From contig NZ_CAJATU010000063.1 of assembly GCF_903944925.1 (NCBI RefSeq), forward strand, positions 62,001 to 126,000: a stretch of 64,000 bases of DNA, in the 5' to 3' direction. Source of the stretch: an uncultured Rhodopila sp. GTDB taxonomy: Bacteria; Pseudomonadota; Alphaproteobacteria; Acetobacterales; Acetobacteraceae. Positions 10,269 through 21,261 of the stretch are shown here, one piece after another. Position 1 is the stretch's first letter. Each line of letters opens with the position of its first letter. Below the pieces are notes generated by a model, which was not told the origin of the DNA, searched no databases, and was given only the letters and a program-made list of their open reading frames with translations. The translations under genes were made by a program, and so were the position numbers.

Positions 10269-11489
10269 TCACGCTGCGCAGCGCCGTTCCTGCGGGATTA
10301 TCTTGCCCAGCGCGTCCACCAGCTCCGCCATCATCGCGTCGGTATGCAACGGTCCGGGGGTGAACCGCAGGCGTTCTTCCCCGCGCGGTACGGTCGGATA
10401 GTTTATCGGCGTCGCATACATGCCGAACTCGTTCAGCAGACGCTGGCTCACTTCCGTGCAAAGCGCGGCCTCCCCGATATGCAGCGGCACGATATGGCTG
10501 ACCGAATCGATCCGTGGCAGCCCGGCCCGGTCGAACCGTGCCTTCAATGCCGCGGCGCGCTCGAACAGCGCAGCCCTGCGGGCGTGGTCCTGCCGCACAT
10601 GCCGCACGCTGGCAAGAGCCGCCGCGGCGGTCATCGGCGGAATCGACGTGGTAAAGATAAATCCGGGCGCTGTGGAGCGAATGTAATCCACCACCTCGGC
10701 ATCGCCGGTGATATAGCCGCCATGGCAGCCATAGGCTTTGGCCAGGGTGCCCTCGATGATGCTGACGCGGTGGGCGACGCCGTCCCGCTCCGACACGCCC
10801 GCCCCGGTGGGACCATACATGCCGACGGCATGCACCTCATCCAGATACGTCAAGGTATCGTACTTATCCGCCAGATCGCAGATCGCGCCGATAGGCGCAA
10901 TGTCGGCGTCCATCGAATAGACCGATTCGAACGCGATCAGCTTGGGTGCCGCTTTCGGCGCGGCGCGCAGCAGGGCGTCCAGGTGCGCAAGGTCATTGTG
11001 GCGGAAGATGCTGACCAGTGCCCGCGTTCCTTTGATGCCGGCGATCATCGAGGCATGGTTCTTGGCGTCGGAGAAGCAGTGGAATGGCTGGTCCGGACCG
11101 TTCGGCAGACTGTTCAGGATAGTGGAGAGCGCTGCCTGGTTGGAAACGAAGCCTGAGGTGAACAGCAGTCCCGCCTGCTTGCCATGCAGCGACGCGAGTT
11201 CGGCTTCGAGGTCATCATGCACCCAGCTCGTGCCGCTGATGTTGCGCGTGCCGCCGGCCCCGGCACCCATCGCCCGGGCAGCCTCGCAGGCCGCATTCAC
11301 CACCACCGGATGGCCGCCCATCGCGATATAGTCGTTCGAAGACCAGACGAGTATACGGGACCCGTCGCGGCGCAGGTAATATGGGAAACCATCGGCCCGC
11401 TTCTGCAGCGGGGTGAAATTTCTGTAACGTCCCTGGTCGCGGATAGACTCAAGTGAGCGGCGGCAATGGTCGTTGAACCCGTTCATCAA
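10269..11489 (-). CDS. hemA: 5-aminolevulinate synthase
   Basis: [50 protein letters not shown] signature. Confidence 0.96.
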   Translation of the reverse strand: MMNGFNDHCRRSLESIRDQGRYRNFTPLQKRADGFPYYLRRDGSRILVWSSNDYIAMGGHPVVVNAACEAARAMGAGAGGTRNISGTSWVHDDLEAELASLHGKQAGLLFTSGFVSNQAALSTILNSLPNGPDQPFHCFSDAKNHASMIAGIKGTRALVSIFRHNDLAHLDALLRAAPKAAPKLIAFESVYSMDADIAPIGAICDLADKYDTLTYLDEVHAVGMYGPTGAGVSERDGVAHRVSIIEGTLAKAYGCHGGYITGDAEVVDYIRSTAPGFIFTTSIPPMTAAAALASVRHVRQDHARRAALFERAAALKARFDRAGLPRIDSVSHIVPLHIGEAALCTEVSQRLLNEFGMYATPINYPTVPRGEERLRFTPGPLHTDAMMAELVDALGKIIPQERRCAA

Positions 11490-11702
11490 TAAATGATCCC
11501 CGTCTTAATGCCCCTTCTTCCCCCCATAGCCGATCGGCGACCCATGATCTGGATCAACCGGGGTGCCGCACTGCGTGTGAAAATGCGCTCGTGATACTAA
11601 TCGTCAACCGCGGATTTGCGGGGGCCGCAGCAGCGCTTGGCAAGCGTCGCGCCGTCTGTCATAGGAGAATGTTGCATCGCACCATGCCATTAAGGAAGCC
11701 CC

Positions 11703-12335
11703 ATGCCATTGAGCCAGCCCGCCGCGCGCGAGCGCCTGCACACGCGGTCGATCGAAATCAACGGATATCGCCGGGCCGACGGCTTGTATGACATCGAGGC
11801 GCATCTGACCGACTGTAAAACCTACGGCATGGCCAATGTCGATCGCGGCTATATCGAAGCCGGAGAGCCGCTGCACGATCTTTGGATGCGGCTGACGGTG
11901 GACGAGAACATGCTGATCACCGCGGTAGAGGCCGCGAGCGACCAGACCCCCTATAATGTGTGCCCCAACGCGGCGCCGAATTTTGCACGGCTGGCCGGAT
12001 TGGAGATCAAGGGCGGGTTCCTGCGGGAGGCAACCCGTCTTGTTGGCGGAACAATCGGTTGCACCCACCTGCGTGAGCTTTTGCAGCAGATGGCGACGAC
12101 GGCATACCAGACCATCAATCCGTCCAGGGCGCGCCGCGAATTGGCGGCCGAGGGCAAGCCGGCCGAAAAGCACGGCAGCGACGCGCTCGACAAGCGCATT
12201 ACCGAGAAATGGGGCGGCGTCTCCAAGATTCTGAACACCTGCCTGGCCTATGACGAGAAAGGTCCGCTAGTGCAACGGCGCTGGCCGAACCTGTATATCG
12301 GGCCGGACCGGATGCCCGGGACGGCGGCGGAATAG
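11703..12335 (+). CDS. DUF2889 domain-containing protein
   Basis: RSIEINGYRRADGLYDIEAHLTDCKTY...GGTIGCTHLRELL pattern of DUF2889. Confidence 0.8.
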   Translation: MPLSQPAARERLHTRSIEINGYRRADGLYDIEAHLTDCKTYGMANVDRGYIEAGEPLHDLWMRLTVDENMLITAVEAASDQTPYNVCPNAAPNFARLAGLEIKGGFLREATRLVGGTIGCTHLRELLQQMATTAYQTINPSRARRELAAEGKPAEKHGSDALDKRITEKWGGVSKILNTCLAYDEKGPLVQRRWPNLYIGPDRMPGTAAE

Positions 12336-12350
12336 AGCCGGCGCCGGGCG

Positions 12351-13571
12351 CTAGCAAGCCATCCGATTCAGGTTGTTCGCTTCGATGCTCGCAGCGGCAA
12401 GCGGCAGAAACAGGGTGACGCTGGTTCCCTGGCCGGGGGCGCTCTCGATCGTTGCATGGCCGCCAGCCTGCCGGGCGAAGCCGTAAGTCTGGCTGAGGCC
12501 GAGGCCGCCGCCTTCGCCCAGCCCCTTGGTGGTAAAAAACGGCTCGAACGCGCGGGCCAGCACGTCTTCCGTCATGCCGCATCCGGTGTCGCGCACCGTG
12601 ATCCGGACGTAGTCTCCGGCGTTAAGGTTTGCGTCGGTTTCGAGCCGGACCGTGTCGGTTTCAACGGAAAGCGTTCCGCCGCCGGACATGGCTTTGCGCG
12701 CGTTGAGAGCAAGATTGAGAATAACGCGCAGAATCTCCTCGCGGTCGAGGAAGCAGACAGCGCGCTCCGCCCGAAGCCGGAAATCCACGCCGATCATTGG
12801 ACCGGCAGCCGTTCGGACGATCTGGCCGCACTCCAGCAGCACGTCGTTCACATTGAGATGTTCCGGCCGCACCATTTGCCGCCCGCCGAACGTCAGCAGT
12901 TGCCGTGTCAGTTCGGCGCCGCGAGCGGCTGCCGCCAGGGCCGCGGTTATCAGCCGGGCATGGCCGTCGTCATTGATGCGCGCCTCCAGCAACGACAGGC
13001 TGCCGACGATCACTGTCAGGAGGTTGTTGAAATCATGCGCGATCCCGCCGGTCAGTTGGCCGATGGCCTTTAGCCGTTGCGCCCGCTCCAGCGTTTCCTC
13101 GGTCTTCTGGCGCCGCTCGATCTGAACCTGCAGCTCCGCGGTGCGTGCTACGACGAGTTGGTCCAGCCGCTGCTCGTTTTCGCGTGCCACGATATCTACG
13201 GCGCGGCGAGCGAGCGCCATCTGGATGGTGGCGTGCAATTCGCGCTCGGAAAACGGCTTCACCAGATACCCGGATGGTTTCGTTGCGCGGGCGCGCTCCA
13301 GCGTGACATCTTCGGCGTGCGCGGTCAGATAGATCACCGGCACCATGAGCTCCGGCGCAATCCGCGCTGTCGTTTCAATGCCGTCGAGGGGGCCTTCGAG
13401 ACGGATGTCCATCAGGACCACGTCCGGCCGGTGCGCATCGATCTGGCGCAAGGCGTCTTCCCCGGAAGCCGCGACCGCCGCTACGGTGTAGCCGAGTTTT
13501 GCCAGTTGCCGCCGGAGATTGAGTGCGACGATGCGCTCGTCTTCGACCAACACCACGCGCGAAGCGTCCAT
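12351..13571 (-). CDS. receiver-histidine kinase hybrid protein
   Basis: N-terminal REC (VVLMDIRLEGPLDG), HisKA (GGIAHDFNNLLTVIVGSLSLL), HATPase with GLGLSQTYGFARQAGG. Confidence 0.95.
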   Translation of the reverse strand: MDASRVVLVEDERIVALNLRRQLAKLGYTVAAVAASGEDALRQIDAHRPDVVLMDIRLEGPLDGIETTARIAPELMVPVIYLTAHAEDVTLERARATKPSGYLVKPFSERELHATIQMALARRAVDIVARENEQRLDQLVVARTAELQVQIERRQKTEETLERAQRLKAIGQLTGGIAHDFNNLLTVIVGSLSLLEARINDDGHARLITAALAAAARGAELTRQLLTFGGRQMVRPEHLNVNDVLLECGQIVRTAAGPMIGVDFRLRAERAVCFLDREEILRVILNLALNARKAMSGGGTLSVETDTVRLETDANLNAGDYVRITVRDTGCGMTEDVLARAFEPFFTTKGLGEGGGLGLSQTYGFARQAGGHATIESAPGQGTSVTLFLPLAAASIEANNLNRMAC

Positions 13572-13577
13572 GATGCG

Positions 13578-14978
13578 CTACTCCACGTCCGAAACGCGAA
13601 ACCGTAGCTCAATCCGGGTCGGGTTGGCGCGGTTGATCGTCAGGTCTGCCTTGAGTTGTTCCGCCAGCAGCGTCACCAACTGCAGGCCCAAGGTCGAGCT
13701 TTCGGCAATATCGAGCCCGTCCGGCATGCCGGCGCCATCGTCGCTGACGGAAAGGACGACCCTGTCGTCTGGCTCGCTGAAGATATCAACCCGGATGGCG
13801 CCGGGCCTGTTTCCGGGAAAGGCATGCTTGAGAGCATTGGCGATCAGTTCGTTGACCACCAGCCCGCACGGAACCGCGGCATTGATCGGCAGGCGCACAT
13901 GGGCGGCGTTGATGAACAGCGTGATCCGCCCGGGATCGATGCCATAGGCGGATATCAGGGTCGGAACCAGGTTGTCGAGGAAGCCGGCGAAATCCACCTG
14001 CACGAAATCGTTGGCTTCGTAGAGCATCTGGTGAATCAGGGCCATGGATTTGACCCGGTTCTGGCTTTCTCGCAGCAAACCGAGTGCGACCGCATCCTCG
14101 ATGCCGGAGGATTGCAAATCCAGCAGGCTGTAGACGATTTGCAGGTTGTTCTTGACCCGGTGATGAATCTCACCCAACATGATTTCTTTTTCTTTTAGCG
14201 CGGCCTTGATGCGCTCTTCTTTCTGTTTCCGGTCCGAGATATCGGCGATCGCCGCCAGCACCATGGTGCCGTCCTCGGTGTCGATCGGGTTCAAAGCGAC
14301 CTCGACGGGAAATTCGCTGCCGTCGCGCCTGACCGCATGCAGATCGCGCCCCGCGCCCATCGGCCGGGACTGCGGCGAGGCGAGAAACGCCGTCCGCATC
14401 CCCGGATGCCGGTCGTGATACCGCTCCGGCAAAAGCGTTTCCATCGGCCGGCCGATGAGCGTTTCGCGGGGATAGCCGAAGACCTGTTCCGCCTGGATGT
14501 TGACCATTTCGATGGTGCCCGAAGCATTGACCATCAGCATGGCGTACGGCGAGAACTCGATTATCCGTCTTGCCCGCTCCTCCAGACGTCTCTGCGCCGA
14601 AATATCACGGGTGACCTTGGCAAAGCCGACGACGCTGCCGCTTTGGTCCCGGATCGAATCCATAACAACTTGTGCGAAAAAGCGGCTACGATCTTTCCGG
14701 ACTCGCCAGCCGTGCCATTCGGCACGGCCATTTGCTCGCGCGCTGACCAGTGCCTCCGCCGGTTTTCCGGTGCGACGGTCTTCTTCGGTAAAAAACAATG
14801 AGAAGTGGCGTCCGATGACTTCGTCGGCGGCGTAGCCCTTGATCGTCTGGGCGCCCGAGGTCCAGCTTGCGACGTTGCCATCCACGTCCAGCATGAAGAC
14901 CGCCAGACCGGTGACGGCTTCGACGAGGCGTTGAACACTTAAATCTCTGGTCTGCGTCTGCGTCGGTTCAATGTTCAT
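13578..14978 (-). CDS. PAS-PAS sensor histidine kinase (HisKA_2/HWE type)
   Basis: Two PAS domains, EIMLGEIHHRVKNNLQIVYSLLDLQ, HATPase domain. Confidence 0.93.
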   Translation of the reverse strand: MNIEPTQTQTRDLSVQRLVEAVTGLAVFMLDVDGNVASWTSGAQTIKGYAADEVIGRHFSLFFTEEDRRTGKPAEALVSARANGRAEWHGWRVRKDRSRFFAQVVMDSIRDQSGSVVGFAKVTRDISAQRRLEERARRIIEFSPYAMLMVNASGTIEMVNIQAEQVFGYPRETLIGRPMETLLPERYHDRHPGMRTAFLASPQSRPMGAGRDLHAVRRDGSEFPVEVALNPIDTEDGTMVLAAIADISDRKQKEERIKAALKEKEIMLGEIHHRVKNNLQIVYSLLDLQSSGIEDAVALGLLRESQNRVKSMALIHQMLYEANDFVQVDFAGFLDNLVPTLISAYGIDPGRITLFINAAHVRLPINAAVPCGLVVNELIANALKHAFPGNRPGAIRVDIFSEPDDRVVLSVSDDGAGMPDGLDIAESSTLGLQLVTLLAEQLKADLTINRANPTRIELRFRVSDVE

Positions 14979-15110
14979 GGGTGGCCAATCCCTGTCCGCG
15001 GGGGCAACGTTCCCGCATTTTTCAGTGTGGCCGCAGGTTATGAATTGCGCAACGGTTATGTTTTAAATCATAAGAGAGGATCTGTAACTTTCGAATTCCG
15101 AAAAGAACCT

Positions 15111-15866
15111 TCACCCGGTGCGACCGCCCTGCGCCTTCCGCACGGCAGCGATATAGTCAGTCAGCGCCTCGTCCAGCCGATGGTGCATGAACGCCTGGAA
15201 CGGCGCGACATCGCCGGCCAGGGAGCCCTGTTCGAGTGCGTCCAGATAGGTGTTGCGGTCCGCCGGCCGGACTGAAATCGGAACGTATCCCCAGCGGATC
15301 AGCAACAGGTTCATCAGCAGCCGCGCGGTCCGGCCATTGCCGTCGGCGAACGGGTGAATCGCCGCAAGCCGGAAATGCGCGTCGAACGCCGCTGCCGGTG
15401 CAGGTCCGGCGTGCTCGATCCGCCGACCAAGCTCCTGCATCAGGTCAGGGACCTGCTGCGGGTTCGGGAATACCACCGGCGATCCGGCAATTCGCCGCCG
15501 GTGGGCGCTGTAAACCCCCGCGATGTGAGGTTCGCTGCGCGCCACGATCCTCCGGTGCAGCTCCCGCACCACCGCCTCATTGATGGGTGTCGTCTGCGCA
15601 GCGAGTTCCCGCACCCAAAGCACGGCATCATAATGGTCGACGGCCTCAAGGTGGTCCTTCGGCTGCCCGTCGCCCGCGGGAACCCCGTGCTCGATGACCT
15701 CGGCAGTCTCCCGCAAGGTAAGCGAGTTGCCCTCGATTGCATTCGAGTTGTAGGTCAGTTCGATGTCGTAGTGCTTTTGCAGGTGCTGAAGGGCGCCGGG
15801 GGACAGCGGCCGCAGCTCCAGGAGCTGCTGCTTTTTCCGTGCGATCGGGGCCAATAGTGCGTCCAT
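15111..15866 (-). CDS. Fic family protein (class II)
   Basis: HPFADGNGRTARLLMN Fic motif and N-terminal inhibitory-helix motif SNAIEGN. Confidence 0.93.
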   Translation of the reverse strand: MDALLAPIARKKQQLLELRPLSPGALQHLQKHYDIELTYNSNAIEGNSLTLRETAEVIEHGVPAGDGQPKDHLEAVDHYDAVLWVRELAAQTTPINEAVVRELHRRIVARSEPHIAGVYSAHRRRIAGSPVVFPNPQQVPDLMQELGRRIEHAGPAPAAAFDAHFRLAAIHPFADGNGRTARLLMNLLLIRWGYVPISVRPADRNTYLDALEQGSLAGDVAPFQAFMHHRLDEALTDYIAAVRKAQGGRTG

Positions 15867-15871
15867 CTGTC

Positions 15872-18800
15872 CTACACTTCCTCTACCTGATCCACGCCCG
15901 GTAGCGATTTCAGCGCCTGCGCCAACCGGGGAGTCACGTTATACCCCCCCGGCAGCGCAATCTCCACGTCCTGTTCCGCGCCGATGCGTGGAACCAGTGT
16001 GACGCGGCCGCGGCCGCCGCTTTCGCGCGCCAGCACGTCGCGGATATGCGGCACCCCCGCACTTTCGTGTAGCCACACCCGTATCGACGCGCCGGCCGAG
16101 GCGGCGGCCTGGTCCAGCGGCACGACGTCCATAGCCGTGATCCGCACCGCCTCACCTTCGGTTTTCAATTCCGCCGTCACCAGCACGTTCGATCCCGATG
16201 CCAGCACCTCGCGGGAGCGGGCCAGGACCTCGCTGAAGCAGGTGACCTCAACCGATCCCGCGGCGTCGGAGATACGCACCCAGGCCATACGGCTGCCGGT
16301 GCGGGTGATCCGTTCCTTGGTCGCTACAACCGTGCCGGCCAGCTTCACCCGGCTGACGCCCGCGGCGGCGCGCGCCTCCACCTGCACCGACGACGTTACG
16401 CCGATGCGCCGCAGCGCCTGCGCGTATGCGTCCAGCGGATGCGCGGTGAGGTGGAAGCCGACGGCCTCGGCCTCGAACGCCAGCCGTTCCAGCGGCGGCC
16501 AGTCGGGAACGTCCGGCAGGCGCAACGGCTCCGGCTTGCTTGTTGCGCCACCGAACAAGCCGATCTGCCCGCTTTCTTTCTCCTGTTGATCTGCCTGGGA
16601 TCTGCGAAGAATCGTTTCTGCACCGGCAAAGACACGGGCGCGGTTGGCATCCAGACGGTCGAAGGCGCCCGAGCGGGCAAGATTCTCGATCTGCATGCGG
16701 TTCAACTGCCGCGGATCCACCCGCGTTGCAAAATCCGCGAGATCGGCGAACGGCGTATCCCCGCGCGCAACGGCGACGGATTCCATCGCCGAGAAGCCGA
16801 CTTTCTTCACCGCCGCCAGCGGATAACGAATTGCCAGCCGCCCGTCCTCCAGGCGCTCGACCGAGAAATCGGCCCCCGACCGGTTGATGTCGGGAGGCAG
16901 GATCTTGATCGATCCACGCTCGGCGTCCTGCTTCAATGCCGCCAACCGGTCGGTGTTGTTGATCGCAAGGCTCATGCAGGAGGCGAGGAACACCTCCGGG
17001 TGGTTCGCCTTCAGCCAGGCGGTTTGATACGCGATCAGCGCGTAGGCGGCGGCGTGCGATTTGTTGAAGCCGTAATCGGCAAACTTCGCCATCAGGTCGA
17101 AAACTTCAGTCGCTTTCGCCGGATCGATACCGCGTTTGATCGCGCCGTCCGTGAAGATCGCCCGTTGCGCTTCCATTTCCGCCGCGATCTTCTTGCCCAT
17201 CGCGCGGCGCAGCAAATCGGCACCGCCGAGGCTGTAACCCGCCATCTTCTGGGCGATCTGCATCACCTGTTCCTGGTAGACCATGATGCCGTAGGTCTCG
17301 CCCAGGATTTCCGCCAGTTCGGGATGCGGCGGCTCCCACTTCTCGCCGTGCTTGCGCCGGCAGTAATCCGGGATGTTGGCCATCGGTCCGGGGCGATACA
17401 GCGCCACCGCGGCGATCAGGTCCTCGAAACGATCGGGCTTCATCTGCCGCAGGCAATCGCGCATGCCCTGGCCTTCCAACTGGAACACCCCGCCGGCATC
17501 GCCTTTTTGCAGCATCTCGTAGGTGCGCACATCGTCTAAAGGCAGCCGTTCCAGGTCGAACGGTATTTGCAGACCCTTCAGGAAATTCTCCGCGCGCCGC
17601 AGGATGGTCAGCGTGGTCAGGCCGAGGAAGTCGAATTTTACCAACCCCGCCTGTTCGACATATTTCATCGAATATTGCGTGACCAGGAAATCGGATTTCG
17701 GATCGCGATACAGCGGCACCAGTTCGACCAGGGGGCGGTCGCCGATGACGACACCGGCGGCATGGGTGGAGGCGTGGCGATACAGCCCCTCCACCCGCAG
17801 CGCGATTTCCATCAGGCGGCCGATGGCTTCGTCCTCGGTGCGCATGGCCTGCAGCTTCGGTTCGCCATCGACCGCCTGCTGCAAGGTTACCGGCTTGGCG
17901 GGATTGTTGGGGATCAGTTCCGCGACGCGATTGACGTGGCCGAACGACATGCCCAGCACCCGGCCGACATCGCGCACCGCTGCACGCGCCTGAAGCTTTC
18001 CAAATGTAATGATCTGCGCCACCCGGTCGCCGCCGTACTCGTTGCGCACATAGTCGATGACTCGGTCGCGGCCTTCCTGGCAGAAGTCGATATCGAAGTC
18101 GGGCATCGACACGCGTTCCGGGTTCAGGAACCGCTCGAACAGCAGGTTGAAGCGCAATGGATCGAGGTCGGTGATGGTCAGCGCCCAGGCGGCCACCGAT
18201 CCGGCACCCGATCCGCGGCCGGGACCGACGGGAATGCCCTGGCCCTTGGACCATTGGATAAAGTCGGCGACGATCAGGAAGTAGCCGGAAAATCCCATCG
18301 AGGCGATGACCGACAACTCGTATTCCAACCGCTGAGCATACACCGCGCGCATCGCAGCGTCAGCGCCCACGGCGTCCATCCGGCGTTCCAGGCCCTCGAC
18401 CGCCATGGCGCGGACGGTCTCCTCTTCGGAAGCGCCAGGGCGGACCTTCGGGCAGACCGGCAACAGCGGCTTTCGGGTTTCCGCCATGGCGGCGCAGCGG
18501 CGGGCGATAGCCAGGGTGTTGTCGCAGGCTTCCGGCAAGTCGGCGAACAGGGTCCGCATCATCGCCGCGGGCTTGAACCAGTGCTCCGGCGTGACGCGGC
18601 GGCGGTCCTGTTCGGACAGGGTGCGGCCCTCGGCGATGCACAGCAGGGCGTCGTGCGCCTCGTGCATGTCGGGTGTCGCGAAGTAGCAGTCGTTGGTGGC
18701 GGCCAGAGGAATGCCGCGCGCGTCGGCCAGGCCGATCAGGCCCGGCTCGATGGCGGCCTCGACCGGCAGGCCGTGGCGGTGCAGCTCTTGCACCACGCGA

Positions 18801-19294
18801 CCGGCAAAGGCTTCGGACAGCGCGTCCAGAAGGCGTTCGGCTTCCGGCTTCTGGCCCTCCGCCAGCAGGCGGCCGATGGGGCCAGTGGTGCCGCCGGTCA
18901 GCAGCAGCAGCCCGGCCGCGTTCTCCCCGATGCGCTGGAACGGCAGTTGCGGCTTCAGGGTCGGGTCGGTTTCCAGGAAGCCGAACGACGACAGCCGCTG
19001 CAGGTTGGCCATCCCGGCGGCGTCCTGCGCCAGCAGCACCATCGGATCGGGCGGCAGGCGGGGGTTGTCGGTCCGCGCCAGGGACACCTGGCAGCCGATA
19101 ATCGGCTGGATGCCCTTGCCGGAGCAGTACTGCGAGAATTCCAGCGCCCCGAACAGGTTGCCGGTATCGGTGATCGCCGCGGCCGGCATTTTCTCCGCCT
19201 TGGCCAGGGCGGCGATCTTGTCGGGCCGGATGGCGCCCTCGCTCAACGAGTAGGCGGAGTGCGTGCGGAGATGGATGAAATCGGCGTGCGGCAT
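15872..19294 (-). CDS. dnaE: DNA polymerase III subunit alpha
   Basis: 1140 aa; PHP domain start FIHLRTHSAYSLSEGAI, GPGRGSGAGSVAAW, PDFDIDFCQEGRDRVIDYV. Confidence 0.97.
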   Translation of the reverse strand: MPHADFIHLRTHSAYSLSEGAIRPDKIAALAKAEKMPAAAITDTGNLFGALEFSQYCSGKGIQPIIGCQVSLARTDNPRLPPDPMVLLAQDAAGMANLQRLSSFGFLETDPTLKPQLPFQRIGENAAGLLLLTGGTTGPIGRLLAEGQKPEAERLLDALSEAFAGRVVQELHRHGLPVEAAIEPGLIGLADARGIPLAATNDCYFATPDMHEAHDALLCIAEGRTLSEQDRRRVTPEHWFKPAAMMRTLFADLPEACDNTLAIARRCAAMAETRKPLLPVCPKVRPGASEEETVRAMAVEGLERRMDAVGADAAMRAVYAQRLEYELSVIASMGFSGYFLIVADFIQWSKGQGIPVGPGRGSGAGSVAAWALTITDLDPLRFNLLFERFLNPERVSMPDFDIDFCQEGRDRVIDYVRNEYGGDRVAQIITFGKLQARAAVRDVGRVLGMSFGHVNRVAELIPNNPAKPVTLQQAVDGEPKLQAMRTEDEAIGRLMEIALRVEGLYRHASTHAAGVVIGDRPLVELVPLYRDPKSDFLVTQYSMKYVEQAGLVKFDFLGLTTLTILRRAENFLKGLQIPFDLERLPLDDVRTYEMLQKGDAGGVFQLEGQGMRDCLRQMKPDRFEDLIAAVALYRPGPMANIPDYCRRKHGEKWEPPHPELAEILGETYGIMVYQEQVMQIAQKMAGYSLGGADLLRRAMGKKIAAEMEAQRAIFTDGAIKRGIDPAKATEVFDLMAKFADYGFNKSHAAAYALIAYQTAWLKANHPEVFLASCMSLAINNTDRLAALKQDAERGSIKILPPDINRSGADFSVERLEDGRLAIRYPLAAVKKVGFSAMESVAVARGDTPFADLADFATRVDPRQLNRMQIENLARSGAFDRLDANRARVFAGAETILRRSQADQQEKESGQIGLFGGATSKPEPLRLPDVPDWPPLERLAFEAEAVGFHLTAHPLDAYAQALRRIGVTSSVQVEARAAAGVSRVKLAGTVVATKERITRTGSRMAWVRISDAAGSVEVTCFSEVLARSREVLASGSNVLVTAELKTEGEAVRITAMDVVPLDQAAASAGASIRVWLHESAGVPHIRDVLARESGGRGRVTLVPRIGAEQDVEIALPGGYNVTPRLAQALKSLPGVDQVEEV

Positions 19295-19428
19295 CCGTCC
19301 TTCTTATCAGCCCGCGGCGAGTCCGTGTACTATGGTTGCGCCCCGGCAGCAAAGTTCGTCGGGGCAACCCGACCACCTGGCGCGCGTTGCCGACAGTCAA
19401 CAATCGCCCGACACAAAGGCGCGCCGAG

Positions 19429-21261
19429 ATGCCTGACCAAAACCCGACGGTTGCAATCTCCTCACGGGCGCCGAAAGCCCCCGCCGAATCGCCGGAACAG
19501 CCCGCTCGCCGGCTTGCCTTGCTGACGCTTTCGCTGCTGGCCATGGTCGTCGGCGTCATCACCGGCTTCGGCGCGGTGGCGTTCCGGGACCTCATCGGCC
19601 TGGTGCATAACGCCGTGTTCCTTGGCAAGTATGCGTGGGCCTACGATTCCAGCCTGTTCACCCCGTTCAATCCTTGGGGACCCTACGTCATCCTGGTGCC
19701 GGTGCTCGGCGGCATCGTCGTCACCTGGCTGGTCTCGACTTTTGCCCCGGAGGCGAAGGGGCACGGCGTGCCGGAGGTGATGGACGCGATCTACTACAAG
19801 CAGGGCATCATCCGCCCCGTGGTGGCAGTGGTGAAATCGCTTGCTTCCGCCGTCGCCATCGGCACCGGCGCGGCCGTCGGGCGGGAAGGGCCGATCATCC
19901 AGATCGGCTCGGCTTTGGGGTCGACGCTGGGGCAGGTGATCCGGATGCAGGCCGGCCAGCGGATCACATTGGTCGCGGCCGGGGCAGGGGCGGGGATCGC
20001 GGCGACCTTCAACACCCCCATCGGCGGCGTGCTGTTCGCCACCGAGCTGATGCTGCCGGAGATCAGCGTCAACACCTTCCTGCCGGTCGCCCTCGCCACC
20101 GGCACGGCGACCTTCATCGGCCGCGTGTTCTTCGGCTCCCAGCCGGCGTTCAGTGTGCCGAACAACCTGGCGCCGATACCGAATGACCCGGGCGCGCTGG
20201 TGACCTTGCTGCTCTATGCCGTCCTGGGCGCGCTGGCGGGCGTTGCCGCCGCTTTGTTCATCCGCGGTCTGCACTGGCTCGAGGATGGGTTCGACCTGAT
20301 CCCCTGGCGCTATCCCCGCCACATGCTCGGGATGGCGCTTGTCGGCGCCGGGATGTACGGGTTCTGGCTGACCTCCGGCCACTACTACATAGACGGCGTC
20401 GGCTACGATGCGATCCAGTCGATCCTGCAAGGCCGGCTCACGATGCCGCTGTTCCTGCTGATCCTGTTCGGCTCCAAGTTGCTGGCGACGTCCGTCAGCC
20501 TGGGGTCGGGGTCGTCGGGCGGCATCTTCTCGCCCTCGCTGTTCATGGGAGCGGCCTTGGGCGCGGCGTTCGCCACCGGCGTGCAGGCCATCTATCCCGG
20601 CGCCCCCGTCAGCCCCCCGGCTTTCGCCATGGTCGGCATGGGCGCGATGGTGGGCGGGGGCACCGGCGCGGCGATGACCGCCGTGACCATGATCTTCGAG
20701 ATGACACTCGACTACAATATCGTCCTGCCGATGATCCTGGCCGTCGCCGTGGCGCTCGGCGTGCGGCGGATGCTGTCGGTCGAGAACATCTACACGATAA
20801 AACTGATGCGCCGCGGCCACCCGATCCCGAAGGCGCTGCACGCCAACATGTTCCTGGTGCGCAGCGCGGTGGAGATCATGGATCGCGACGTGCTGGTGCT
20901 CGACGAAGGCACTCTGTTCGCGACCTTCCTGAAGCTGGCCATGGTGCAGGGTGGTCTGCGGCATGTGGTGGTGACGCGGGACGGCACGGTTATCGGCGGT
21001 TTGCGGGTGAACACCGACCTGCGCCGGACCTTGGGCGTGGCCGCGGGAGACGTGCGACTGGGCGACCTGGCGAACCCGGCGTTCATCATCGTGCGGGAAG
21101 CCGAGGTCGCCTTCGACGTCATCACCGCGATGTGGAATCGCAAGGCCAACATGGCGATCGTCGTCAGCCAGGAGGGTGGAACGGAACACGTGCTCGGTGT
21201 GATCACCAAGGAGCATGTTGCGGACACCGTCGCGCGCAGCGTCCAGATCTATCCGGGTTGA
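19429..21261 (+). CDS. ClC family chloride channel with CBS domains
   Basis: GTGAAVGREGPIIQIGSALGS, GSGSSGGIFSPSLFMGAALG, C-terminal CBS pair. Confidence 0.95.
   Translation: MPDQNPTVAISSRAPKAPAESPEQPARRLALLTLSLLAMVVGVITGFGAVAFRDLIGLVHNAVFLGKYAWAYDSSLFTPFNPWGPYVILVPVLGGIVVTWLVSTFAPEAKGHGVPEVMDAIYYKQGIIRPVVAVVKSLASAVAIGTGAAVGREGPIIQIGSALGSTLGQVIRMQAGQRITLVAAGAGAGIAATFNTPIGGVLFATELMLPEISVNTFLPVALATGTATFIGRVFFGSQPAFSVPNNLAPIPNDPGALVTLLLYAVLGALAGVAAALFIRGLHWLEDGFDLIPWRYPRHMLGMALVGAGMYGFWLTSGHYYIDGVGYDAIQSILQGRLTMPLFLLILFGSKLLATSVSLGSGSSGGIFSPSLFMGAALGAAFATGVQAIYPGAPVSPPAFAMVGMGAMVGGGTGAAMTAVTMIFEMTLDYNIVLPMILAVAVALGVRRMLSVENIYTIKLMRRGHPIPKALHANMFLVRSAVEIMDRDVLVLDEGTLFATFLKLAMVQGGLRHVVVTRDGTVIGGLRVNTDLRRTLGVAAGDVRLGDLANPAFIIVREAEVAFDVITAMWNRKANMAIVVSQEGGTEHVLGVITKEHVADTVARSVQIYPG

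Noticed and set aside
17567-19525. 652-aa plus-strand ORF opposite dnaE
   Set aside because: Antisense shadow ORF with low-complexity composition; dnaE is unambiguous.
19462-21216. 584-aa minus-strand ORF opposite the ClC channel
   Set aside because: His/Asp/Gln-rich shadow frame without domain features.
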